In this document: positions 17,697 through 27,258 of the stretch, in pieces | Position numbering within the stretch: position 1 is the stretch's first letter | Layout of the letters: each line of letters begins with the position of its first letter | NCBI RefSeq assembly: GCF_000447295.1 | Contig: NZ_KE650771.1 | Span: 431,500-495,499 of the forward strand | DNA from: Fischerella sp. PCC 9431 | GTDB lineage: Bacteria > Cyanobacteriota > Cyanobacteriia > Cyanobacteriales > Nostocaceae | Length of the DNA stretch: 64,000 bases | Reading direction: 5' to 3' | Position numbers and translations under genes: made by a program | Notes under the pieces: generated by a model | Told to the model about the DNA's origin: nothing | Database searches by the model: none | Seen by the model: only the letters and a program-made list of their open reading frames with translations

Positions 17697-18566
17697 ATGA
17701 ATCGAATAATTCGTTTGGCAATGATTGGTTTTGTAACATTGTTTTGCATTCCCTTTATCCTATTTCAGACACTGCAATCAGCAGCAACAACGCCAAATTC
17801 AGCTATTGAGTCTCCAGTTCGTGTAAATGTTGCTCAGAACATCGATTTTGCACGACATTTTCGAGAACTAGGGATTGAAGGTTCGATTCTAATCTATGAC
17901 TTGAACAACGATCGCATCTTTCAACATAATCCCCAACGGAACGCAACACCTTTTTTACCTGCATCAACTTTTAAGATTCTCAATTCCCTGATTGCGTTGG
18001 AAACCGGAGTCATTTCAGATGAAATCGCCGTTCTCACATGGGACGGAATTCCCAGAAAACTTCCTGAATGGAACAGGGACTTAAATATGAGAGAAGCGAT
18101 CAAGCTTTCTGCTTATTGGTTTTACCAAGTTTTAGCCCGTCGAGTCGGACATGATCGGATGCAAAAATGGGTGACTCAAGTAGAATACGGAAATCAAAAA
18201 ATTGGTAGTAAAGATGATATTGATAAATTCTGGTTAGAGGGAGAACTGAGAATTACACCTCAAGAGCAAATTCGTTTTCTCCGGCGTTTTTACAATAATG
18301 ACTTACCCTTTTCCAAGCGATCGCTTTCTATTGTCAAAGATATTATGATAATGGAGCAGACTCCAGACTACACAATCAGAGGTAAGACAGGTTGGGTTGG
18401 TTTTGTGGGCGACGTTACACCGCAAATCGGATGGTATGTTGGTTACTTGGAAAGAGGAAAGAATGTTTACTTTTTTGCTACTAACATTGATATTCGTAAC
18501 AAAAAAGATCCATCTGCTCGCCTGGAGTTAACACGTCGTTGTTTTAAAGACCTATCGGTGCTTTGA
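17697..18566 (+). CDS. Class D beta-lactamase-like serine hydrolase
   Basis: 289 residues from ATG 17697. A signal or anchor segment (LAMIGFVTLFCIPFILF) is followed by a penicillin-recognising domain. The active-site SxxK is in LPASTFKILNSLIALE, the YGN motif in VEYGNQKIG, and the KTG triad in IRGKTGWVGF. These three and the surrounding sequence match class D (OXA-type) enzymes. The second motif region reads KLSAYWFYQVLARRVG, where OXA enzymes usually have SxV, so activity may differ. An upstream TTG at 17676 lies inside the MITE flank and is less likely. The gene begins only 27 bases past the MITE end, which may affect its promoter. Confidence 0.85.
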   Translation: MNRIIRLAMIGFVTLFCIPFILFQTLQSAATTPNSAIESPVRVNVAQNIDFARHFRELGIEGSILIYDLNNDRIFQHNPQRNATPFLPASTFKILNSLIALETGVISDEIAVLTWDGIPRKLPEWNRDLNMREAIKLSAYWFYQVLARRVGHDRMQKWVTQVEYGNQKIGSKDDIDKFWLEGELRITPQEQIRFLRRFYNNDLPFSKRSLSIVKDIMIMEQTPDYTIRGKTGWVGFVGDVTPQIGWYVGYLERGKNVYFFATNIDIRNKKDPSARLELTRRCFKDLSVL

Positions 18567-18584
18567 GACTTTTGGGCGATCGCT

Positions 18585-19289
18585 TTATTTTTTGATCGCC
18601 ACCCAACCACCAACCCAAAGTCCTGTATAAAATCTCACTACATCTCCAAAACCAGCTTGCTGTAATAACTCCAATACTCTAGCTTCTGGAATCGGATAAA
18701 CACCCGTGTTCAAAGATTCTAGCAATGCCGCGGTCTTTTCGGGTGGTACTTTCATTTCTTGCCAATATTCTTTCATAAAAGAAAGAGTCCGTTCAAATTC
18801 ACGAGTGTTTTTTTCGCCAAACACATCTACTAATATAAAAGCTGCTGATGATTGCAAACGTTGGGCGATACTTTGTAAAAAAGCCAGTTTACTGCCATCA
18901 TCTGGAATAAAATGCATGACTAAAATAGAAGTTGCTGCATCATATAAAAGATGAGTAGGCAAATCGTGGGTGTATCCCTGAAATACTTTGACTTGTTCAG
19001 ATAAATTATGCTGCTGAATTTTTTCTTGGGCAATAGAGAGCATATCAGCAGACGGATCTACACCTAGCATGTGCCAGTTTTGATTCCCCTGAGCAAACTT
19101 GACTAACTCCATCCCCGTACCAGCACCGACAATCAACAGATTTGCTTTTTCTTGTAGGTGCGATCGCAAACAAGATAATACCATTGTATGCATGGCGTCA
19201 TAGCCAGGTAGAGCTATTCGCGCCATGTTATCGTATTCATTGCTTGTAACTGGTGGATTAGTGTCAAAATCTATACTCTGATTTGACAT
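18585..19289 (-). CDS. Class I SAM-dependent methyltransferase
   Basis: 234 residues. Motif I LLIVGAGTGMELVKFA, the acidic loop MLGVDPSADMLSIAQEKI and the post-motif TSILVMHFIPDDGSKLAFL give a Methyltransf_25/12-type fold. The C-terminal end VVRFYTGLWVGGWVAIKK is the last strand pair. The substrate is not evident. It is convergent with the beta-lactamase gene (18 bases apart) and lies downstream of hisG on the same strand, but a hairpin repeat separates them. Confidence 0.82.
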   Translation of the reverse strand: MSNQSIDFDTNPPVTSNEYDNMARIALPGYDAMHTMVLSCLRSHLQEKANLLIVGAGTGMELVKFAQGNQNWHMLGVDPSADMLSIAQEKIQQHNLSEQVKVFQGYTHDLPTHLLYDAATSILVMHFIPDDGSKLAFLQSIAQRLQSSAAFILVDVFGEKNTREFERTLSFMKEYWQEMKVPPEKTAALLESLNTGVYPIPEARVLELLQQAGFGDVVRFYTGLWVGGWVAIKK

Positions 19290-19340
19290 TTTATGGTTGT
19301 ATTAAAGTTCATATAAATTTTAATCGTGCTTAGTGTCTCA

Positions 19341-19375
19341 GTGTCTTGGTGGTTAATTTAAACCACAAAGACACA
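19341..19375. repeat. Dispersed hairpin repeat between hisG and the methyltransferase
   Basis: GTGTCTTGGTGGTT pairs imperfectly with AAACCACAAAGACAC. The CTTTGTG/CTTGGTG wording is typical of dispersed repeats in these genomes. No T tract follows on the minus strand. Confidence 0.5.
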
Positions 19376-19386
19376 AAGAATACATA

Positions 19387-20031
19387 TTATACGGTTGTCA
19401 AAATAGTCTCTCTGATATTGGTGATCAAATCACTGAGATTATCTGTATTGAGGCGATAACTTAGAGGATGAGCAATTAACCGCGCTGTACTTTCATAAAG
19501 CACTTCAATTTCCACCAAACCATTTTCGCGCAATGTCCGCCCTGAAGAAACTATATCAACGATCGCTTCAGACATGCCCGTGATCGGGCCTAGTTCTACA
19601 GAGCCATATAGCGGTATAATTTCCACGGGTAAATCTAGACTATGAAAATATTCACGCGCACAGTTGACATATTTGGATGCAACTCTACCATGAGCAGGTA
19701 AATCGAGTGGCGATCGGTAAGGGCTGGATTGCTTTACCGCTACCGACATGCGACAATACCCAAACCCTAAATCCACTAAATGCGCCACTTGCGGTTTTTT
19801 CTCTCGCAGGACATCGTAACCTACAATACCCAGTTGTGCTTGACCGTATTCTACGTAAACTGGTACATCTTGACCTCTAACTAATAGTCCTTTGGCTTTT
19901 CCGTTTGGATCAGTAATTTGTAATTGTCGGTTCCCAGAGTCTAAAAAAGCACTAAAATCTAGCCCTACAGTTTGTAGCAGTTGGATGCTATTTTTAAGAA
20001 GTTCACCTTTTGGCAGTGCAACAGTAAGCAT
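19387..20031 (-). CDS. hisG: ATP phosphoribosyltransferase, short form (HisG)
   Basis: 214 residues, the size of the short HisG form that works with HisZ. It starts [16 protein letters not shown] with later motifs [20 protein letters not shown] and the PRPP-binding stretch [16 protein letters not shown]. It performs the first step of histidine synthesis, joining ATP and PRPP. The regulatory C-terminal domain of long HisG is absent, as expected. hisZ is not in the window. The gene stands apart from other his genes, as is common in cyanobacteria. Confidence 0.95.
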   Translation of the reverse strand: MLTVALPKGELLKNSIQLLQTVGLDFSAFLDSGNRQLQITDPNGKAKGLLVRGQDVPVYVEYGQAQLGIVGYDVLREKKPQVAHLVDLGFGYCRMSVAVKQSSPYRSPLDLPAHGRVASKYVNCAREYFHSLDLPVEIIPLYGSVELGPITGMSEAIVDIVSSGRTLRENGLVEIEVLYESTARLIAHPLSYRLNTDNLSDLITNIRETILTTV

Positions 20032-20199
20032 AAATGGCGTTAGCAGTCGAGCGATTTGGGATTTTGGATTTTGGAAAACCGAACTGAGTCCCAGGATTTA
20101 TTCACTTTCTTGTACCCTGGGAGGAATTATCGGTCAGCAGGATAATAATAGTTAGTCTAAAATACAGTACCACGCCCTCAAAGCTATTCCCAATGACAA

Positions 20200-21450
20200 A
20201 TGACACAATTACAAATAATCATTGTAGGTGGTGGAGCGGCGGGTTTTTTTGCTGCGATCGCAGCTGCTAAAGCAAATCCTCGCGCCCATGTAATTTTACT
20301 CGAAGCTAGCCATCAACCATTGGCTAAGGTTCGCATTTCTGGTGGCGGACGCTGCAATGTCACTCATGCTTGCTTTGAAGTGCGAGAGTTAGTCAAAAAT
20401 TACCCCAGAGGTAGCAAAGCACTCTTGGGTGCTTTTACACGCTTTCAACCTCAAGATACTATTACCTGGTTTCAGACTCATGGTGTAGAGTTAAAAACTG
20501 AGGCTGATGGCAGAATGTTTCCCGTCACAGATAGTTCAGAAACCATCGTTAAATGTTTGATGAGTACAGCCAAATCAGCTGGAGTAGAACTGCGTCTAGG
20601 GAGTGCAGTGAAATCAGTAAAATTAAAAGAAGCTAATCACAATAATTCCCTCCTCTCTCATTTTGAGGTGATTCTAAAATCAGGGGAGAAATTAGAGTGC
20701 GATCGCTTGCTGTTAGCTACAGGTAGTAATCCCATAGGCTATAAAATAGCTCAACAATTAGGACATACTATCGAGTCACCAGTCCCATCTTTATTTACTT
20801 TTAATATTAAAAATCAAAAGCTTACAGAACTGGCTGGTGTAAGTGTCAATCCAGTAAAATTGCGGCTGATTGTACCAGAATATCCCCATTTAGAACAAAC
20901 AGGCCCATTACTGATTACCCATTGGGGTCTAAGCGGCCCAGCTGTATTGAAATTATCTGCTTGGGGTGCAAGAATGTTGCACTCTAGTAATTATCAAGCC
21001 ACTTTAGTAATTAATTGGCTACCACATCTCAAACAAGAACAAGTGCGTCAACAATTGTTGACAGCTAAGGACAATTCTCCAAAGCGTCTGATTGCATCTT
21101 CTCGCGATTTTGACTTACCCCATCGCCTTTGGCAATACATTGTTTCTTGTGTAGGTATTTCTGTTGAAAATCGTTGGGCAGAATTATCACACAAAACTTT
21201 AAATAAATTAGTGCAAGAACTTACCCAAGGACAATACTCCATTAATGGTAAAGGAGTATTTAAAGAAGAATTCGTGACTTGTGGTGGTGTCAATCTTAAA
21301 GAAATCAATTTTAAGACAATGGAAAGTAAATTGGTTCCTGGTCTTTACTTTGCAGGAGAAATTTTAGATATCGATGGTGTAACTGGTGGGTTTAATTTCC
21401 AAAGCGCCTGGACAACAGCTTATCTAGCAGGTTCAGCATCTATGAAGTAG
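20200..21450 (+). CDS. NAD(P)/FAD-dependent oxidoreductase (HI0933/YhiN family)
   Basis: 416 residues. The N-terminal Rossmann motif IIIVGGGAAGFFAAIAAAKA is followed by the family signature KVRISGGGRCNVTHAC. LLLATGSNPIGYKIAQQLGH and the C-terminal GLYFAGEILDIDGVTGGFNFQSAWTT are typical of HI0933-like flavoproteins. The physiological substrate of this family is not established. The ATG at 20200 overlaps a nearby ATGACAAATG sequence, and no strong ribosome binding site is visible. It is convergent with nothing and ends in a GTAGAGAC/GTCTCTAC hairpin. Confidence 0.88.
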   Translation: MTQLQIIIVGGGAAGFFAAIAAAKANPRAHVILLEASHQPLAKVRISGGGRCNVTHACFEVRELVKNYPRGSKALLGAFTRFQPQDTITWFQTHGVELKTEADGRMFPVTDSSETIVKCLMSTAKSAGVELRLGSAVKSVKLKEANHNNSLLSHFEVILKSGEKLECDRLLLATGSNPIGYKIAQQLGHTIESPVPSLFTFNIKNQKLTELAGVSVNPVKLRLIVPEYPHLEQTGPLLITHWGLSGPAVLKLSAWGARMLHSSNYQATLVINWLPHLKQEQVRQQLLTAKDNSPKRLIASSRDFDLPHRLWQYIVSCVGISVENRWAELSHKTLNKLVQELTQGQYSINGKGVFKEEFVTCGGVNLKEINFKTMESKLVPGLYFAGEILDIDGVTGGFNFQSAWTTAYLAGSASMK

Positions 21451-21474
21451 AGACGCAAAATTTACTGTCTCTAC
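21447..21474 (+). terminator. Hairpin at the end of the HI0933-family gene
   Basis: GTAGAGAC (21447-21454, overlapping the stop) pairs with GTCTCTAC (21467-21474). This is also a dispersed repeat type (compare 54021-54049). No long T tract follows, so it is only a possible terminator or mRNA end. Confidence 0.45.
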
Positions 21475-22170
21475 TTAGTGAATATGCAATCATATTTGTA
21501 ATCTAAAATATGTTTTAAATAATGTTTTTTCATTGCAAAAAAAGAGTGAATAAAGATAAACAATAATTAAAAAAATGAAATAATGTTATCGATAATCAGG
21601 AAAAATACTGAGTATTTGCATAACAATTAAGTATTTATTGTAAAATTAGAAATGTAGAACGAAACTTTATTTTCTTGGCAGCTTATAGTTTCTGTCTGCT
21701 AACCCCTGTATTATTTTACAAAAAAAGGATAAATAAGAATCATCTACAATTCATCACCAAAATTGTATAATTTCAGGCTGACAACGAAGTTTCAAAAACA
21801 TAGAATATAGCTCATAAGCTATCTCATTACAAACTTTATCGGTGGTTATTATTGACCACTGAACAGTATTTCTTAGGAGAAAAATTACTAATTTTTCTCT
21901 AGAAATTTGGTATCTGATATCTTGCACCAACCCCGTATCCCGCCTCAGAATTAATTGGTGAGGCTAATAGCATAAGTCCGTTTTAACGGACTGAAATAGT
22001 GTCCTAGTCAGATTTATCTGAATTTAGCTATTAGCCAATAAATTTATTTATTGGCGGGATGAAAAGCTGATGCAAGATATGAAATATGGAATTTTTAGTT
22101 TATCACCGATAAACTACGATGTTCCTTGAGTGTAGGTATCACTGACTTAAATGTTAGTTGGGAGGGAAAA
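21475..22170. other. AT-rich gap with small palindromic repeats, no gene
   Basis: No coding frame is supported. Two repeat-like structures are present: AGTCCGTT-TT-AACGGACT at 21975-21992 and an AATAAATTTATTTATTGG palindrome near 22037-22054. The promoter of the next gene should lie at the right-hand end. Confidence 0.45.
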
Positions 22171-22596
22171 TTGAAACTGAGGCTCGGCTTTATCATATTA
22201 GGGATTATTTTAATTTCCTTTGCACAATCAAATAAACTGAGTTGTACTCGTACTGAAAAGCAGGGATCATGTAAATTAGTACGTTCCGGTTTTTTATGGT
22301 CGGAAGAAAAAGAATTGCCAGTGAACAAATTACGAGGTGCTAAATTTTATAGCCCAAACAATGACGAATCATCTAAAGTTGTGATCAATACTAGTAACAG
22401 CGAAGTAGCATTTTCTTCGTTTACAAGTTACGCTAATGAAAACCAGCAGCGAGCGATCGCATCCCAAATCAATAACTTTGTCAGAAACAGCGAACAGCCA
22501 TCTTTGCAGGTCGAGCAAAATGACACATGGTGGATTGTAATTGGGTTTATTAGTCTTGCTGTTGGTGTATATCCCTTGCTAAAACCAAAATCTTAA
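22171..22596 (+). CDS. Small two-helix membrane protein, function unknown
   Basis: About 141 residues if it starts at TTG 22171, chosen because GGGAGGG lies five bases upstream; in-frame starts further up have no such site. It has an N-terminal helix (LGFIILGIILISFA), a central soluble part of about 95 residues with two Cys (LSCTRTEKQGSCKLV) and a C-terminal helix (WWIVIGFISLAVGVYPLL). The central part is beta-rich, somewhat like PH-type membrane-associated domains, but I do not recognise the family. It is convergent with comB and separated by an STRR. Confidence 0.6.
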   Translation: MKLRLGFIILGIILISFAQSNKLSCTRTEKQGSCKLVRSGFLWSEEKELPVNKLRGAKFYSPNNDESSKVVINTSNSEVAFSSFTSYANENQQRAIASQINNFVRNSEQPSLQVEQNDTWWIVIGFISLAVGVYPLLKPKS

Positions 22597-22608
22597 CTTA
22601 AGTTGATT

Positions 22609-22658
22609 TCAGTTATCAGTTGATAACTGATAACTGATAACTGATAACTGTTAACTGA
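22609..22658. repeat. STRR heptanucleotide array (TAACTGA)
   Basis: Tandem TAACTGA/TCAGTTA units between two convergent genes. The same unit recurs at 30829-30858 and 33511-33583. Short tandemly repeated repetitive sequences of 7 bp are a known feature of heterocystous cyanobacteria. Confidence 0.9.
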
Positions 22659-22662
22659 AAAT

Positions 22663-23397
22663 TTAGTATTTTTTTAAAACGCCTGGTTCTTTCTGTATAG
22701 GCAAAACATCTAAAGTATCAGATTGAGAACAATATTTTAAGTCTTCATGACATTCTAGCCGTAATAAACGTTTGCCATGACTGGCATGATGAAATAGTCC
22801 TAATAAATTATCTTGCCATTGAGAGTAGAGAGCGATCGCATCGATGACTTCATCATTACCAGCAATCTCATCAACTGGTAAGTTAGTTGCTTGCAAGATA
22901 CCATGAGCGATCGCACCTGCACAAGCAGTATCTTCTAAAGAAAAACTACCTTCCCAACCAGAACCGACAATCCACACTGTTTCCGGTTGCTTTTCCAAAA
23001 CAAATTTCACCACTGCACCACGGTTAATAAATGCTGCTGTAATCACAGTTTTAGCGTCTTGGACTCGTTGTAAAGCCCTAGTACCATTGGTAGTACTGAT
23101 AAACAAGCGTTTTCCTTTTACCCTCTCTGGTGTACAGTCGAGAGGAGAATTACCCAAATCGAAGTCAGGAACTTTGGCTCCACCGCGTTCTGCGGCTCGT
23201 AGTCGTTTTTCGACTGGCCAAGTTTCACTCACTTGTCTAAGTTGGTCTAAATCACTGAACACTTGGACTGCTTCACCACCAGCAGCCAAAACTGTAGCCA
23301 TTGTGGAAGTGGCTCGCAGTACATCAACTGCGATCGCACATTCTGGTACTTTATCCACGGGAGTGGATTCTGGAGTATGATAAATGAATAGCTTCAC
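22663..23397 (-). CDS. comB: 2-phosphosulfolactate phosphatase family protein (ComB)
   Basis: 244 residues with the ComB family features [24 protein letters not shown] near the start, [17 protein letters not shown] and [15 protein letters not shown] in the middle, and [16 protein letters not shown] later. In methanogens ComB removes phosphate from phosphosulfolactate for coenzyme M synthesis; cyanobacteria lack that pathway, so the substrate here is uncertain. It is the last gene of a same-strand run mtnD-mtnX-mtnB-comB with a 76-base gap to mtnB. Co-transcription is possible. Confidence 0.88.
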   Translation of the reverse strand: MKLFIYHTPESTPVDKVPECAIAVDVLRATSTMATVLAAGGEAVQVFSDLDQLRQVSETWPVEKRLRAAERGGAKVPDFDLGNSPLDCTPERVKGKRLFISTTNGTRALQRVQDAKTVITAAFINRGAVVKFVLEKQPETVWIVGSGWEGSFSLEDTACAGAIAHGILQATNLPVDEIAGNDEVIDAIALYSQWQDNLLGLFHHASHGKRLLRLECHEDLKYCSQSDTLDVLPIQKEPGVLKKY

Positions 23398-23473
23398 GCG
23401 CTGAGTTACACCTGATTTGAGAATGCCGATATCACATTCACTCTAGTTTTTTGTGCTTTGTCAAGTCAATGGT

Positions 23474-24106
23474 TCACTCTCCACCAAAAACCCGCCGCGC
23501 TGCAACCATATAACGAAAGATGTATTCTACCAACTCAATATAGTTACGAGCTTCTACTGAAGAAGAACCCCAGACTGTGACACCGTGGTCACGGATAAGT
23601 AAAGCTGGTAATTGTGGAGTTGTCTTGCTAAATCTTACTTTGATTTCATCCGCAATCTGCTGCACTTGTAAATGATTAGCAAATACAGGCATAACACAAT
23701 CAGGGTTTTCTTCCCACACCCCAAGTCCCTTGAGCATTTCTAGTGGTGGTAAGGGTAAAGCATCTGTCTGGACGAACCGAGAAACCAGGTTTGCTTCTAT
23801 TGAGTGGACATGATAGCAACTTTTGGCTTCTGGAAAAAGATCATAAATAACTTGGTGAATAGCAGTCTCAGCACTGGGTTTAGAGTCTTTTGTGGGTTGT
23901 TCTACTCTTCCATCTGGATAAATCCGTACAAAGTCATCGATGACTAATTCTCCTTTCGATTTGCCGCTAGCAGTAATCCAGAAGCTATGATCAGGTAAAC
24001 GTGCCGAGAGATTACCTGCTGTTCCTAGCATCCAACCTTGTTGGTAAAAGTGACGGGCGGCTTTAATTAACTCCAGACGAGGATCAGTTAGGGTTGGACT
24101 GTTCAT
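23474..24106 (-). CDS. mtnB: Methylthioribulose-1-phosphate dehydratase (MtnB)
   Basis: 210 residues, class II aldolase/adducin fold. It starts with a helical region followed by MLGTAGNLSARL, which is the N-terminal family signature. Zn ligands are expected in YHVHSIEANLVS and LLIRDHGVTVWG. It converts methylthioribulose-1-phosphate to diketo-methylthiopentyl-1-phosphate in methionine salvage. Only three bases separate it from mtnX, and the genes mtnD, mtnX and mtnB run in one direction, so they form an operon for consecutive steps. Confidence 0.93.
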   Translation of the reverse strand: MNSPTLTDPRLELIKAARHFYQQGWMLGTAGNLSARLPDHSFWITASGKSKGELVIDDFVRIYPDGRVEQPTKDSKPSAETAIHQVIYDLFPEAKSCYHVHSIEANLVSRFVQTDALPLPPLEMLKGLGVWEENPDCVMPVFANHLQVQQIADEIKVRFSKTTPQLPALLIRDHGVTVWGSSSVEARNYIELVEYIFRYMVAARRVFGGE

Positions 24107-24109
24107 ATC

Positions 24110-24745
24110 CTAGACAGAATTCCACAATTGTGCTAATTTATCGCGCACTTCAAAAAAGTCTTGCCAGAGAATGTGGGATTTTTGATGTTTATCTAAATAA
24201 TAGGCTAGGCGATCGCGAGCAAAAACTGTCGGTGTTGCCAATGCCATATTTAAATCAGTAATCGAATCACCAATAGCTATTTTCTCATCTGCTAGATACT
24301 TTTCCATCACTTGCACTTTCGCAACTAATTCTGTCCCATCTTCAAACTCAGAATTTACTTGCAAGTACTCACTTTTAGTATCAATATCAACAGCATGAAT
24401 CGCATGAAGTCGTGGTAAAAGTTCATCCAAAACAACTTCCACCATACCTCGCAGTCCGCCAGAAACTACGACCAAGGGTACTTTCTGTGTATCCAAAAAA
24501 TCCAGTAATTCTGTAAACCCCGAACGAATAGGTTGTTGACGAGTAAATTCCAAAATTTCGGGGTAACGGGAAGCAGGAATTGATTCTAAAATTCGCTTAA
24601 CTCCCTCCCGTAATGTTAGTCGCTGTGCGTACATTTCTGGTATTAATTCAGCAGAAAGCTGAGGCGAAAAATGCTTCAGCACTGCCACAAAGGTTTCTGA
24701 TACCGTAATAGTACCGTCGAAGTCACAAAAAATGATACGTTTCAT
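24110..24745 (-). CDS. mtnX: 2-hydroxy-3-keto-5-methylthiopentenyl-1-phosphate phosphatase (MtnX)
   Basis: 211 residues, HAD superfamily. The nucleophile motif is FCDFDGTIT at residues 6-14, motif II Ser is in LVVVSGGLRGMVEV, and motif IV IAIGDSITDLNMALAT gives the metal-binding Asp residues. Position between mtnD and mtnB (three-base gaps on both sides) identifies it as the salvage-pathway phosphatase, which acts before the acireductone dioxygenase step. A related phosphoserine phosphatase role is less likely because of this operon. Confidence 0.92.
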   Translation of the reverse strand: MKRIIFCDFDGTITVSETFVAVLKHFSPQLSAELIPEMYAQRLTLREGVKRILESIPASRYPEILEFTRQQPIRSGFTELLDFLDTQKVPLVVVSGGLRGMVEVVLDELLPRLHAIHAVDIDTKSEYLQVNSEFEDGTELVAKVQVMEKYLADEKIAIGDSITDLNMALATPTVFARDRLAYYLDKHQKSHILWQDFFEVRDKLAQLWNSV

Positions 24746-24748
24746 TTT

Positions 24749-25300
24749 CTAAGCAACAGCCTGACGCGTATGAATTGGTGTACCTGTATACTGAGGAACC
24801 CAGCCTTCGGTGTTGGTGAAATAACGTACTGCTTTTACTCGTCGTTCTGATGTGAGATAAAACCAATGTTCCGTCCCAGCAGGCACATTGATATACTCTT
24901 GTGGTTGTACTGTCAGTTCTACCTGAGTACCATCGGGACGCACAAAGCCAAAAATACCCTCTCCCGCCACTACGTAACGCACTTCATCATCTGCATGAGT
25001 ATGAATCTTATCAAACTTTGCTAGCAGTTCATTCAAGTTGGGAGTTTCTGGATGAAGAACAATTAAATCACGGGATTGATAGCCTGCTGTTTGTTGCAAA
25101 TCGTCAAAATATTTATCTAAAGCGACTAATACTTGTTCTTTTTCGTCTTCGTTAAGACTATCTTTTGCTAGTAGTTCGTGTAATTGGGGATCTTCTCCTA
25201 CAGACCAATAATGAAGTTGAATATTGAGGGATGCTAATTCGCGAGAAATATCTTTGAGGTCAGTATATGTTTTGCCGTCTTCTAATTTTAATCTCGCCAT
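24749..25300 (-). CDS. mtnD: Acireductone dioxygenase (MtnD)
   Basis: 183 residues of the cupin-type ARD family. Metal ligands are in KIHTHADDEVRYVVAGEG (His, His, Glu) and the later His of VPAGTEHWFYLT. It oxidises acireductone to the keto acid precursor of methionine with Fe, or to an off-pathway product with Ni. It is the first gene of the mtnD-mtnX-mtnB run. GGAGG lies seven bases before the ATG. The mrdA-like gene upstream on the same strand is separated by 113 bases, so the salvage operon probably has its own promoter. Confidence 0.94.
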   Translation of the reverse strand: MARLKLEDGKTYTDLKDISRELASLNIQLHYWSVGEDPQLHELLAKDSLNEDEKEQVLVALDKYFDDLQQTAGYQSRDLIVLHPETPNLNELLAKFDKIHTHADDEVRYVVAGEGIFGFVRPDGTQVELTVQPQEYINVPAGTEHWFYLTSERRVKAVRYFTNTEGWVPQYTGTPIHTRQAVA

Positions 25301-25413
25301 AGTTTACCTCCTGCATGAGATATTATACGCTAATTCTACCGAGTTAGAGGGATATTCTGAACGATATCAATCATCAAATCAATTCGGAATTTAAAAGATC
25401 AGGATTCGATTTT

Positions 25414-27258
25414 TTAATTATTTCCTAATTTCTTAGCCTCAGACTGATTGTATTTACCTGGATATTTCTTGTGGAAATAATTTTCCATCACTTGTAACGC
25501 CATTGGTCCCGCCACACTACCACCACCACCACCAGAGTGTTCTGCAAATGTGACAACCAAAATTTCTGGTTTATCGGCTGGAGCATAACCACCAAACCAT
25601 GCATGATTGGCTTTAACACCATGACGTAACCAAGCTTCAGCAGTTCCTGTTTTACCAGCGACAGGAGGAAGAGTTGGAACATTTAGCGCTTTCCCTGTAC
25701 CTTCACTCACTACCTTACGTAGTCCATCTTGAAGAACTTTGACTGTAGAGGGTTTCATATTCACTGGTTGACGCCAAGTTTTTGCTTGTTTGTTGTCTTC
25801 GAGTAAATGCGGTTGAACTCTATAACCACCATTAGCGGGTACAGCAAACATTACGCCGACTTGCACAGGTGTGGCGAGTAGCGCTCCTTGACCAATTGAC
25901 ATATTTACAGAATCGCCTACAGTCCAAGGCATTTTCCAGGTTTTTTGTTTCCAAGTTTCATCTGGAACAAAACCTTTTGATTCTTCTGAGGTGAATTCAA
26001 ACCCGGTTTTTTTGCCAAAACCATATTTACGTGTCCATTCAATTAAAGTAGGACCACCAATTCTCGCACCAACTTGATAGAAAAAGGTATCGCTACTCAT
26101 GGCGATCGCTCGTGCAAATCCCACTGTTCCAAATCCCGCATGATTCCACTCATTAAAGCGAGTACCGCCAAAGTTGAGCGAAGCATAAGTTGGTAGCACC
26201 GTGTCTGGAAAATATTCACCCGACTCTAACGCAGCAGTAGTGGTGACAATTTTAAATGTACTTGCTGGAGGATAGGCTCTCAAAGCACGATTAAGCAACG
26301 GATGGTCTGTACCTAACAAGATTTGTTGTAATTCTTTTTGAGAAGCTTTTGGTTTGGAGAAAATATTGGGATCAAAGGTGGGATGAGACACCATTGCTAA
26401 GATAGCGCCGTTGTGGGGATTCATGGCGATGATAGTACCATTGCGATCGCCTAAAGCTTTTTCTGCTGCTATTTGCAAATCCGCATCTAGGGTCAAACGC
26501 AGATCCTCACCAGCTTTTGCCTGTTTCTGTCCTAAAATCCGCAATGGACGACCACTACCATCTACTTCCAATTGCTGACCACCCCATTCACCCCGAAGCA
26601 AGTTCTCATAAGCCTTTTCGACTCCCATTTGACCAATTACATCTCTAAGACGGTAGCCTTCATCTCTCTTTTGTTCTAATTGTTCACGAGTTAATTCCCG
26701 TGTATAACCCAGTACATGGGCAAATTCTTTGCCATGTGGATAGTAACGAACTGCATCTGTATGTATTTCGACATTACTCAGTTCGGTTTCATACTCCTTT
26801 AAAGCAGTAATTTCGTCTAAACTCAAATCGCGTTTAATCCGCACTAGTCCGGAATAATCAGGCTCTTTCTCTGCTTCTTCGAGTTTCTTTTCTATTTCAG
26901 TTAGCGGAATGTTAAGAATCTCAGATAAACGCTTTCCTATTTTTGACCAAGAATCATTTTGCTTGTGTGCCATCGGCCATAAATACACAGAATGAGGATA
27001 GCGAGTAGTAGCTAAGAGCTTGCCATTACGGTCAAAAATATTACCTCTTTCTGGTTGTTTGTGTAAAAGCCGAATCCGATTAGACTCAGCTCGTTCTCTA
27101 AAAGAAGGGCCTTGAACAATTTGCAAATACACTAACCGCGCCAAAATACCTTTTGTCAACAACAAGGTAAACACGATCAAAAATATAGACTGGATACCCC
27201 GTCCAACGGTACGTGATTGTTTATGATTGCTTGCCAGAGGAGATTGTAATAGGGACAT
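25414..27258 (-). CDS. mrdA: Penicillin-binding protein 2 (peptidoglycan transpeptidase)
   Basis: 614 residues. A single N-terminal membrane helix (IQSIFLIVFTLLLTKGILA) precedes the PBP dimer domain (RGNIFDRNGKLLATTRYP) and the transpeptidase domain. Active-site SxxK is in PPASTFKIVTTTAALE, the second motif in AMSSDTFFYQ, and the third in VAGKTGTAEAW. A Gly-rich loop GGGGGS follows AEH near the end. This is the class B PBP2 of cell elongation, working with RodA in the periplasm. No rodA gene is adjacent. Confidence 0.93.
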   Translation of the reverse strand: MSLLQSPLASNHKQSRTVGRGIQSIFLIVFTLLLTKGILARLVYLQIVQGPSFRERAESNRIRLLHKQPERGNIFDRNGKLLATTRYPHSVYLWPMAHKQNDSWSKIGKRLSEILNIPLTEIEKKLEEAEKEPDYSGLVRIKRDLSLDEITALKEYETELSNVEIHTDAVRYYPHGKEFAHVLGYTRELTREQLEQKRDEGYRLRDVIGQMGVEKAYENLLRGEWGGQQLEVDGSGRPLRILGQKQAKAGEDLRLTLDADLQIAAEKALGDRNGTIIAMNPHNGAILAMVSHPTFDPNIFSKPKASQKELQQILLGTDHPLLNRALRAYPPASTFKIVTTTAALESGEYFPDTVLPTYASLNFGGTRFNEWNHAGFGTVGFARAIAMSSDTFFYQVGARIGGPTLIEWTRKYGFGKKTGFEFTSEESKGFVPDETWKQKTWKMPWTVGDSVNMSIGQGALLATPVQVGVMFAVPANGGYRVQPHLLEDNKQAKTWRQPVNMKPSTVKVLQDGLRKVVSEGTGKALNVPTLPPVAGKTGTAEAWLRHGVKANHAWFGGYAPADKPEILVVTFAEHSGGGGGSVAGPMALQVMENYFHKKYPGKYNQSEAKKLGNN

